A DNA stretch of 27,257 nt from Chara braunii (Eukaryota > Streptophyta > Charophyceae > Charales > Characeae): assembly GCA_003427395.1 (NCBI GenBank), contig BFEA01000508.1, positions 284,072 to 311,328 of the forward strand. The letters are read 5' to 3'. Numbering within the stretch: position 1 is the stretch's first letter; each line of letters begins with the position of its first letter. A model generated the notes under the pieces. It worked only from the letters and a program-made list of their open reading frames with translations. It had not been told where the DNA came from and did not search any database. Position numbers and translations under genes: made by a program. Positions 19,027-27,257 of this stretch are shown piece by piece.

Positions 19027-19030
19027 TGTC

Positions 19031-19060
19031 GGCGCGAATACCCTTACAAGGGTATCCGCC
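19031..19060 (+). other. Hairpin at the 5' end of LTR3
   Basis: GCGAATACCC and GGGTATCCGC pair around TTACAA, as at 6154-6179 in LTR2, with one loop base changed and the arms kept. Confidence 0.6.
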
Positions 19061-19348
19061 CTGGTTTTTGCATGCGACAGAAAATAAGCTTGGGTTGGAA
19101 TTTGAGTGTTNCGCGTGAGGCGGGGCAAANTTTGTGGTTTACATTGATTGGATGGTTGANTAGAGTAGAGAGTGCGTNGGCGNGCAGGTTTGNGGNGCGC
19201 GTGATTCCNCTTCTATCTTTGATTAGGAAGTCGGCGCGGACGCCGGTCGGTTTATTTTTTAAATTTTTCCTTTATTTTTATTTTTTTGGTTACTCTTGCT
19301 TAAACTAGAATCGAGGGGATAGTTTCCTTCGATGGCTACNTTTGACCG

Positions 19349-19455
19349 GGCCGAGCGCGCGTGCGGAGAACNACCTNGGCGACGGCNTCGGCAANGACGN
19401 CGTGGCTTCGTGCGGTGAACGGGGTGTNGTAGGATGNCGCGCAGGNCAATTATGG
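19349..19455 (+). other. GC-rich 107-bp segment absent from LTR2
   Basis: In LTR2 the flanks GACCG and CGTGG are joined directly (near 6469). Here they are separated by GC-rich sequence with several Ns. Whether it is an insertion here or a deletion in LTR2 cannot be told. Confidence 0.7.
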
Positions 19456-20122
19456 CGTGGTTTGGGTAGGCTGGCNCGGGCNCAGGGGAGTTGCGCAGCC
19501 NGGTTATTGGCCNTGAGCGCCGNGCCGCNCNNCCTTGTATGGTATTTTGCGGGCGTTGATCATAGGCTTGGGCTTAGCCCTNTTGGTTGCGATATCGGGT
19601 TCGTGAGGCGGAGGTTCAGGGGTCGAGGCCAGCGGGCGCCGGCGCAGCAGTGGCGTGGAGGAAACCGAGGGGTTGAGGGCCCGACGGGGCTATCCCCCTC
19701 TGGTCTTGCCNGTAGNCGCGACTATGGGTCCGAGCTGTGGCACTGGCAAGGTGTCGGGAGTCCTTCCCTTGTCCCTGCTTGGAGTTTTATACCCCCTTCG
19801 TAATTTATTTTTTTTGTGTTGTCTCCNTCTAGTCGCATCCCGTACTGAAGCGCGATGCGGGGATCTGGGCTAGGGCCTGAGGGCCTAGCTCAGTGGGTAC
19901 ATCTGTGGGCTGTTGAAGAGTAGGCCTGTGCCCGAACCCTGATAGTGGAACTTGACGANTAAAGACCAAACAATTTNACGTACCTGGGCCACGCGAGCTT
20001 GAAACGTCGTAGGGTACGGCCCAGGCCAAGTCCTTTAGGGCATTCGTAAAGGTAGGAGCGCTGCGGGGGAGGTTAGCCGTAGCCGGGGTACGGAGTAGCC
20101 AATTCAAAGCGGGCCGCACCGG

Positions 20123-21175
20123 TCAGAACCCAGATGTGGGTCCCGCCTGGTGCAGGTGGGTGTAGGAGTGAACCTGGACTGGCAGGGGGCTAAGTCCCTC
20201 CAAAATGCCCGAAAGAGGGGGCTCGCGGACCTCCCAGTAGCAAGGTAGGGACCGTGGTGGACACCGTAGCGCTACGGCGGTGCTAGCCATTTGCCGGAGT
20301 TGGGTATAGGGGCGAAAGACTAATCGAACCGGCTTGTGACCGACGCTCCCCAAGTCGTTTGTAGGACGTTTGGCATCGGCATATCGCTCGGCAGTAAGCG
20401 GAGCAAGCAGGCACAGCGCAGCGGACGGGCGAAGTGAAGAGAGGGAATGAACCAAGACGAGTGGTGTGCCGGGTGCGGATACACGTAGGCGGAGGTAGTG
20501 TGGGCAGGAGAAGGCGATGGGTGCTAGGCGTGAGGAGCGAGGCATGGGTGGTGCGTGGCAGAAGAGACGGGCAGCGCGATGATAGGCAGCGCAGCGCAGC
20601 AGCGGGGAGGGTGCTGGCTCGGCAGAGCAAAGGGCAGCAGCGGAGGCAGCCGAGCGGCAGCAAGCAGGATGAGGCAGCGGGTAGCGGACGTAGAGGGAGC
20701 AGGCGCTGAGCGAGGCAGAGAAGGACGAACGAAACGGGGCTGTATCTGGCGTCGTGGGTACGAGCGGGGGAGTGAGTGTTAGTGAGAAGAGGAAAATAGG
20801 GAGTTGAGTGAACCGGGACGGAAACTGCGTCCAGGTGCATGAGAGGCGGAGTGAGTGTCGAGGTGAGTTATGGCGTGAGAAAGAGTGATGTCGGGGCCGT
20901 TTCTTAACGGAAACGGGTGAATGAAGAGTCGCTCCCAGCGTTTTAGGCCTAGGCGAAGCTGATGGAGGGGTTAGTTTTAGGAGATAGTCAGTAGATCGAG
21001 AGGTTAGATGGGAAAGGACCGTGCGGGAGATGGCGGAAAGGCGAGTTAGGCGCAACGGAAAAGGGGGTAGCGCACGCAGTACTTCACAGAATTGGTTGAA
21101 GAAGGAGTCGATCCGGGGGTTTTGAGAGCGGGCGACCCTGGATCTGAAGTCAGATTTGATGCAGAGTTAGTAAGA
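20123..21175 (+). other. Purine-rich LTR3 segment with a 310-codon antisense open frame
   Basis: On the minus strand a frame stays open from 21055 to 20123. The product would be rich in Ser, Pro, Leu and Arg without a recognisable domain, as expected from the complement of a G/A-rich strand. The LTR2 counterpart is split by frameshifts. I do not call it a gene. Confidence 0.4.
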
Positions 21176-21519
21176 TTAGAGGTAGTAAGAAAGGAGGTGC
21201 GCTGAACTATGGCGGGAGTGAGGGAAAACGAAAAACAAAAAGGTTGCAGATTTCTCAATTCCTAACGGATTTCAATCGAGTAAAAACTGATTTTGCGATT
21301 TTATAGTTGGGTGAGTTCAATACCGAGGTTAGTTTTGGTAACGTACTAGGTTAGAAGGTTAATAAGAAGGTTAGTGCGTGGGCGATGGCGGAGGCAAAGA
21401 AGGGCGAATCTTTCGCAATTCTGAACGGGTTTCGGCGGGATAAAAGCCGAATCCGTGGTTTTAAAGTCGGGCGAGTTAATTAGTGAGGTTAGTTTCTGAT
21501 GTTAGTGGATAGATTTGGG
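21176..21519 (+). repeat. Diverged tandem duplication (~175-bp unit) in LTR3
   Basis: This is the counterpart of 8200-8561, with units at 21176-21350 and 21351 to about 21519. Both start TTAGA and carry ATGGCGG, CAATTC-GAACGG/TAACGG and the GGTTTTA/GGCGAGTT segments. Confidence 0.6.
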
Positions 21520-23092
21520 GGCGAGAGAGATTGAAGCTGCGCCCAACAACTATGGCTGTGGAGATGGCGGAAGGGACGCATGACCGACTGTTTCTCAATA
21601 GGATCGGACGAGAGGGAGGAGTTAGAATCAGGATTGTGGGGTAAGGCGAATGCATTGGTGAAGGCGGATTTGAGAACGGGGTACTGGAGTAAGAGGGACG
21701 AAGCATAGGGGCTGCGCGGTATGTTAGGAACGTCGGTCATGTATTGAACCGTGTTCCAGCGGAAAATTCATTCGTAAAACGAAACAGTTTACGCGGGAGA
21801 TTCGCACTTGTTTCAATACAGCCTGCGAATGATAGATCGAGGCTCACGAGTGTTGCCGTGGCCACCTCGGAAAGGCTGCGTTGCCCTCGTCTCACCCTAA
21901 CGTACCTGGACCATGATCACGGCTTGATTCACTCAACTGTAAGGTGTTCACTGTCAAGAGGCAGGCAGTGTGAAGTGAGCCGGAAGTCGGAACCTCGAGG
22001 CCAAATGCCACGTATAAGGCCAAGATGCTGGGTCTAGTTCTATGTTTTACTGTAAGGTACACTCCAGACTTCTTATTCTATCGACGTAGGTAACGAAAGC
22101 TAAGTGGCGAAGTAGAAGACTTACCCACGAGCGGTCGAAGACCTGCCTGTAAGGCAGTACGTACCCAGCCTACCAGTGGAAGAGCCCACTCACAATCTCT
22201 TTCACAGGCGGGGCAGCGATGTGGCACCGTGCAGCTCCGTAGCCCTCAATCGCACCGAAATTTTCGTTTGTCCATCTGCGGCAGCCAGTTGAGTGTGAGA
22301 AGGGTTGTCCGCTATCAAACGAGTGAGAACAGTGTTGTTTGCAGCTAAAAGAGTGGGGCGGGGCTGTGAGCAGCAAATCAGGCGGGCCTCTCGCAACCAA
22401 TCAAGTGGGTTGTTTGCAACTACTTAAGTGAGCAGATGCGGCGGGCTCAGTCGGACAGTGCTGTAGTCACAATCAGTGGTTGACGGATTGCTGTGTATGA
22501 AGCACAACTGTTGACTAAGTTTTCCAGGACCAGCGCGAGTTTCTATTTTGAACACAGCGTGCGCTCTGGTTGAACGCAGCCTGTTAGTGGATCATTACTG
22601 CACTTATCTCCCAATGGTTATAGCGGTCTGCTGATTAGTGGGTGCGGCGCTGCAACTTGGGGGAGTAGTCAGATTCTACAAGAAGGTGAGGGGGTAGTTG
22701 AAAAGCGGAATAAAGCCATAACGTTAACCACCGACTGACATCCTGATCCTATTGGCCGAGAGAGCATCGGACCGACTGCGAAGGGTCAGGCTTAGCTACT
22801 AGTCGAGGTGCTGCTCGTCCTGCGGCATAGAGTGGTTAAAGACCAGTCACGTGGGTGGAAGTCTACCTATAGATAAAGGATTTGGGTGGCGAACTGGGCG
22901 GAAAGGCTAAATCGTTGGGAAGGGGGACCCTGCTGCAAGTGGGAGGACCATCTGGAAGTATACAACGGAGGTGTTGTAGTGATTTGGAGAGTCGTTAGGG
23001 GGTGATTTGTTGGCAATTTGAATTCGGATTGACTAGCGGCTGCTCGATCTGGTCGCCATTGCGGGGCCATCAGGCGCACGAAGGTTACAAGG
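21520..23092 (+). other. Mid LTR3, non-coding
   Basis: It is collinear with LTR2 8562-10130. Short antisense frames such as 22170-22400 are broken or shifted relative to LTR2. No repeat or regulatory motif was recognised. Confidence 0.4.
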
Positions 23093-23339
23093 CCCTCTCC
23101 TGGCAGTTCAGTTTGTCCCTCTCCTGTATCTCGAGAGTCTGAATCCTCTCCTTCTACCTCTCTAAATCTAGGTCTAGTCCTAGATTTGAGAGGAAGGCGG
23201 CAGGCGGGATTGCAACCCGTAGGACCGCAACAAGGCTCTGTGGGGAGTCAACTCACCGATTGCGGGAGCTCTGCCGGAACTCAGGAGGAGTTCTGGAAGC
23301 ACGGAACTGACAGGTAACCATTGCTTTCCCTCTATAAAC
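23093..23339 (+). promoter_or_regulatory. Candidate promoter in LTR3 (pyrimidine patch, TATAAAC)
   Basis: This is the counterpart of 10131-10380: a C/T-rich patch at 23093-23168 and TATAAAC at 23333-23339 in CCTCTATAAACCCGAG. Role inferred from base composition and conservation only. Confidence 0.3.
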
Positions 23340-23577
23340 CCGAGTTATAGCCCCTATCTGTACTACCGATCGCATGTTTGACTGACTATATGGTGTGCAG
23401 CCTTACTTTGACATTTGTTTGACTTTCAGGACACTTTGTCAGACTAAGTAAATGAATGATTGTCGAGTTTTAGTTTCAACTTTGTTTAATTGTGTGAAGG
23501 CAGATTGTTAGAAGAAATTGCATCTGGAAAAGGCAGGATGGCGGGTTGATGTGTCATGAGTGACCGGGTCATTAAGG

Positions 23578-24444
23578 CTGGGAAGTCCACATAAGTTTGG
23601 GGAACCTCAGTGCTTTGTTTTATTATGATTTTGATTGGAGTGTCAGACCTTTCTATAAGTTTAGGGGGTCTGGTTGCTTTGGAGGCTGGGATGACCCCAT
23701 AAGTTTGGGGAGACCCGGTGCTGTGAATTGCATGGAGGGTCAGGACGCTCTATAAGTTTAGGTGTTCTAACTGCTCTGACTTGCGGGGGCTTGATTGTGA
23801 GTGATTTTCAGGGACCCAGGGCGCTCTATAAGTTTAGGTACCTTGGGTTGCCCTGTTTACTTTGGGGTTCTTTCAGTTTCCCTTGTTTTTGAACGAGGAG
23901 GCCTGAGGTGCTCTATAAGTTTAGGTGGCTCAGCCTCTTCCTGCCTTCATTTTAAGAGAACGAACCTGACAAAGGGCAGACCCTTCTGTAAGTTCAGGGG
24001 GTTTGACTCAATGCCACGCACATGATGGCTCAGAGAAAAAGGAACTTAGCGGAAAGTTAGATCCTTCTGTAAGTTCAGGGGGTCTGGCTCAAAGCCTCGC
24101 ACATGCTGGAACCCAATGGTTATAACTTGTCTGTCTTTTATTATTATTCTATCTAAGAACGAGTTAATCAGACTGTTCTATAAGTTTATGTGGTCTGACT
24201 ATAGCCGTATCACAACTTGAAGAGAGTATAACTAAAAATAAAACTGATGGAAAACTAGGGCAGTCATATGCAGCCTTAGAAGACAAAGGAGAAGACATGT
24301 ATATATAACTTGGGTATCTTAAACAGTTCAGGGCGACTAGAATGGTTTAGTCATGCGCCCAAAGAAGAGAGAAGTAGTGGTGCCCTCTGTTTGTGTATAC
24401 TCTTTGGCAAGTTAGGCTTATTCCATAAGTTTGGGTGGCCTGAC
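23578..24444 (+). repeat. Cluster of ten hairpins with conserved ATAAGTTT loop (LTR3)
   Basis: Hairpins lie at 23578-23610 (arms eroded), 23644-23672 (CAGACC/GGTCTG), 23688-23716 (CCCC/GGGG), 23742-23768 (AGGAC/GTTCT), 23811-23853 (ACCCAGG/CCTTGGGT), 23898-23937 (GAGGCcTGAG/CTCAGCCTC), 23977-24005 (CAGACCC/GGGTTTG), 24059-24085 (AGATCC/GGTCT), 24168-24198 (TCAGAC/GTCTGA) and 24411-24444 (GTTAGGC/GCCTGAC). All enclose a core close to CTATAAGTTTAGG or CTGTAAGTTCAGG. The last three lie in the segment missing from LTR2. Several arm differences are G-U compatible, which fits RNA folding. Confidence 0.75.
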
Positions 24445-24735
24445 CTTATGCCTTATGGAAGCAGGGTATAAGGGGTTAAGTTATTGAAAGATTATGAACT
24501 ATTGTTTACTAAGTTGACTTGGGAATGGTGAGAGTACTTACCTTTGTGGTTTGGCCTGTATGTGACTGAGTGAGACTACTACTTGGTCTGAGTTTCAGTT
24601 TGATAGGTAGTTGTTTTAGTCGCTCGCCACGTGCTAGAGCTATAAGAGTTAGTTTCAATTCCTGCATTTTCTGAGCTAAGTTTCTTTACTAAAGTCAATT
24701 CTCGCATTTTCTGGGATTTTTTTCTTATGCTTGGC
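24445..24735 (+). other. Spacer between hairpin cluster and tandem units
   Basis: Present only in LTR3 because it falls in the segment missing from LTR2. Nothing was recognised except two CATTTTCTG-type repeats near 24665 and 24706. Confidence 0.35.
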
Positions 24736-25322
24736 TTTGTATAAATCTTGGCAAGCTATTTTCTCTACGGGAAGCGTTGCCGAAATTTTTACAAATCCAA
24801 GAAGTTAGTCAATTTTTGATTTGTCAAAGTTCAAGTTGTCTTTTCTTTATATCTGACCTAGTGAAAATCTGGAAAGTCTCATTTTCTAAAGGGAGTGCTG
24901 CCCAAATTTTTGCTAATTCAGGGAATTAGACAAAATTGGACTTTGAGACGTCAAAGTTATTTTCAAATTCTAAACTTAGCCTTGTATAAATTTTGGAATA
25001 GCACTTTTCTAAAGGGAGTGCTGCCGAAATTTCTGCACAACTAAGGAGTTAGTTAAATATTGTCTATGTTGAACTCCTGTTGTTTTGTAAGCTCATATCT
25101 GACTTAGTACAAATCTGGGAAGTCTCCCTTTCTAAAGGGAATGCTGCCCTAATTTCTACCAATTCCGGGAGTTAGACATATTTTGACTTTCCAGAGTTAG
25201 AGATTATTTCTGCTTTCATATATCTGCCGAAATTTTTCTAGTTTAACTTATATAAATTCTGGAAAGATATTTTTCCTATGGGAAGCGCTGCCGAAATTTT
25301 CTTAGTTTAAAGGAGATAGATT
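24736..25322 (+). repeat. ~123-bp tandem units, five copies (LTR3)
   Basis: TATAAAT-TGG-AA, a CTTT-CTAAAGGGA-type palindrome and TGCCGAAATTT recur, with the TGCC core near 24778, 24898, 25021, 25144 and 25288. The last interval is longer because of a displaced extra CTGCCGAAATTTTTCTAGTT at about 25226. The third to fifth units correspond to the three in LTR2. Confidence 0.75.
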
Positions 25323-25586
25323 ATATTTTAACAGGTGGCGATTCCGGCGATCTATCCTGAATAGGGGAGATTTTGCAGTTGGTCTACCTTTGCTTAGGCA
25401 CTGGCTTAGAGAAAGACTTAGGCTTAGCTTATAGGGAAACTTTGAGTGAGGATGTGTTATGGAGTTGTATTCTCCATACACTTATGATCTTAGCTTGGGG
25501 ATTGGTCTGTCGTGTGTTACAGGTCTTCTTGATCGTTTGATTCAAGATCAGGACTAGATTCAACTTGATCCCTTGAGGGTCATCTT

Positions 25587-25605
25587 CTGTTATCATTGAT
25601 AACAG
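25587..25605 (+). other. 19-bp palindrome CTGTTATCA-T-TGATAACAG (LTR3)
   Basis: Identical to 11641-11659 in LTR2 and followed by the same GTCGGTTGCCGATTCGTC context. Confidence 0.65.
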
Positions 25606-25982
25606 GTCGGTTGCCGATTCGTCAGTTTACGATTCAACTCCAATTCACTCATGTCACTCAACCTAAAGACCTTAACCTTGTGATTGAACTGTTTTGTTGT
25701 GTTTTCACCCGGACTTTATTGAATGGCCATCCAACAAAAGTAATGAGTATTTAATTAAGAGTTGCACGAGTGAGGCTTGTATGGCTAAAGCGAGGGGTAT
25801 GAGTGAGAGGAATAGTTGAAGTTGACCCCGTGTAGTGTGTGAACTTCTGGATGAACCTTTGATGTGCTTGCAGGTGCGTTTGTGATTTGGACTCTGGATG
25901 TGACTGTCTGCGATTATGTACATATATGGTTGGAGGGAGCCCCACTGTGATTGTGAGAAATGATCGTCCTATATAACAAAAC

Positions 25983-25996
25983 TATATATTTATAAG
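25983..25996 (+). promoter_or_regulatory. TATA-like box TATATATTTATAAG (LTR3)
   Basis: Conserved with 12037-12050 although the bases just before it differ. It lies about 1.07 kb before the LTR end. Candidate core promoter. Confidence 0.4.
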
Positions 25997-26286
25997 TGCC
26001 CCAAGTATTTGAGTGGCTTACTGTAATTGTGCATAAGGGTTAACCAAATTTTGCCTTGAAAGAAAAGGGAGATCCCCTGTTATCCTTTGCTTCTTTGAGT
26101 TTTTTATAGTCGGACGTTGGTCCTGGGCCGGGATTTAAGGTCCTTGTCCAGGACATCCCAAGCCCTAGACTCTGCAGGGAAGGAATCTGCCCCCGTGCAA
26201 AGCTTATTTGCCTTGCCTACCGAGACGCTCAGACCAAAGGCCGGAGGTCTCGTGGCGGCTGCACGACTATTCCTTCAGCCGTGCAA

Positions 26287-26339
26287 TGTCGTGAGGGATT
26301 TGACCCTCACGACACTTCGAGTCTGACACTTGAGTGTCA
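26287..26339 (+). other. Two adjacent hairpins in the R/U5-like part of LTR3
   Basis: TGTCGTGAGGG and CCCTCACGACA form a perfect 11-bp stem with loop ATTTGA (26287-26314). TGACACT-tg-AGTGTCA follows at 26324-26339. Confidence 0.65.
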
Positions 26340-26573
26340 TAAGCGGTACTCGGATCCACAAGGGACCGCTTGATTATGACCACTACATAGTACGCCATCG
26401 TTGCGACTGCAAGCGTAAGCTTGCATTGCGAGTCGATATGAGTTAGCCCCACGTCCGGGCGGTTTTATACGAAGTCTCGCGCGCGACGCCTATCCGATTT
26501 CCGCATCGGAGAGTTATGGGATGACTACCGAGGGGCTAGGAGCGTTGTCACATTGTTTGTGTTGTGTCGTTTC

Positions 26574-26595
26574 GTGTGTGTGTGTGTGTGTGTGT
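26574..26595 (+). repeat. (GT)11 microsatellite in LTR3
   Basis: A GT run, three repeats longer than the LTR2 counterpart at 12628-12643. Confidence 0.9.
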
Positions 26596-27056
26596 TTTAT
26601 TTTTGTGTTCGAGTGGTGTGTGGAATGCATCCTAGTCGACCGGCAACGAGCCTCGCTAGGGACCTCAGCCCCCCAAGATGCCGGTTCGCGTGCGGGTCCG
26701 ATAGAGGCGTACCACCGCGCGCACCCCCTATGCTACAGCGAACGAGAAACGTCATCGGCTGGTCCACCTCTGCAATTGCAACTGAGGAGCTTTCGTACTG
26801 TGGAGTGGTAGCTCGGCGGGGATACGCCCACCGAAGGGAGGTGACAGCTCTCGTAAGGTGGAGGTAAGTTATGCCTCGCGTAGGCGTTATCCTGTTTTAG
26901 GGGCTCGCGAGAGGCATGGATGGCGCACTCGGCCGGAGCGGCCTAAGGAAGCTCCACATGTATATTTGCGACGAAGGATTTAAACCAACTCCTGCGTGAC
27001 GCGGTCGGGAGCGTCTCGCGCTGCCCTGGTGCGGTGCTGGACCGATGCGCTCGACA

Positions 27057-27257
27057 GGTGGCGCCATTGCCGGGGATAACGGTTGCCTACCGTTGTCCCT
27101 GGTTGAACGACATCCGGGTATTGGAAGTGAGAAAGTAGGCAAATGAGAAGTTTTTGTTAGATTGTATGAGCGATTTGTTAATATTATGATTATCGTTGGA
27201 GATGTTGCAAGACCGAGAAGTCCTTAAAGACCAAGCCTAGGTTTGAGGCAGGATGAT
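27057..27257 (+). mobile_element. Start of a third internal region (leaves window)
   Basis: The 200 bp after LTR3 match the start of element 2's internal region (13119-13319) with about four differences, closer than the two LTRs match each other. Confidence 0.75.
27059..27077 (+). other. Primer-binding site 3 (tRNA-Asp type, one mismatch)
   Basis: TGGCGCCATTGCCGGGGAT differs from the tRNA-Asp complement by one G-to-A change at its eighth base. It starts two bases after the LTR3 end. Confidence 0.85.

Larger units (their letters stand above)
19027..27056 (+). mobile_element. LTR3: giant LTR (8,030 bp), TGTCG...CGACA
   Basis: It starts TGTCGGCGCG at 19027 and ends GCTCGACA at 27056, followed by GG and a tRNA-Asp PBS. 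It aligns with LTR2 along its whole length. It contains two segments that LTR2 lacks: 107 bp at 19349-19455 and 955 bp at 24033-24987. It has all subfeatures of LTR2 with more hairpins and tandem units. Ns are common up to about 19980. Because a PBS follows, it is formally a 5' LTR of a further element that leaves the window. Confidence 0.72.

Noticed and set aside
6147-27056. LTR2 and LTR3 as the simple 5' and 3' LTR pair of one element
   Set aside because: LTR3 is followed by its own PBS and internal sequence, no polypurine tract precedes it, and no target duplication matches.

Overview
The window looks like repeat-rich intergenic DNA of a land plant. It is filled almost wholly by same-orientation (+) LTR-retrotransposon sequence. 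The main evidence is three primer-binding sites (PBS) at 2962, 13121 and 27059. Each matches the 3' end of plant tRNA-Asp over 18-20 nt, with one mismatch in the third. This primer is typical of the Athila branch of Ty3/gypsy, but no protease, reverse transcriptase, RNase H or integrase is visible, so clade assignment rests on the primer alone. I found no intact host gene, tRNA, rRNA or CRISPR array, and the species cannot be named from the sequence.

Layout: (1) 1-2959 is the 3' part of an older, diverged LTR. It holds a 60-bp tandem array (1-666) and a 0.72-kb direct duplication. (2) 2960-6146 is its internal region, with a degraded gag-position coding remnant, a 14-bp minisatellite and a conserved reading frame cut at 6146. 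(3) 6147-13118 is a second, very long LTR (about 7.0 kb, TGTCG...CGACA). (4) 13119-19026 is its internal region, without pol, carrying the longer copy of the conserved reading frame, further coding remnants, many single Ns and one leftover Tn5/Nextera adaptor. (5) 19027-27056 is a third LTR (about 8.0 kb), roughly 94% identical to the second in a stretch compared by eye. (6) 27057-27257 starts another internal region.

The elements look like large, pol-less (LARD-like) derivatives stacked as LTR-internal-LTR-internal. The most unusual content lies inside the LTRs: a family of hairpins whose loops share ATAAGTTT while their arms differ in sequence yet stay complementary (7 in LTR2, 10 in LTR3), ~123-bp tandem units and several conserved palindromes. 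Internally, a reading frame present in two diverged copies keeps its frame and shows mostly synonymous or conservative changes, so it was probably once translated. The N-rich part (about 15.3-20.0 kb) should be read with caution because an adaptor shows the assembly there is imperfect.
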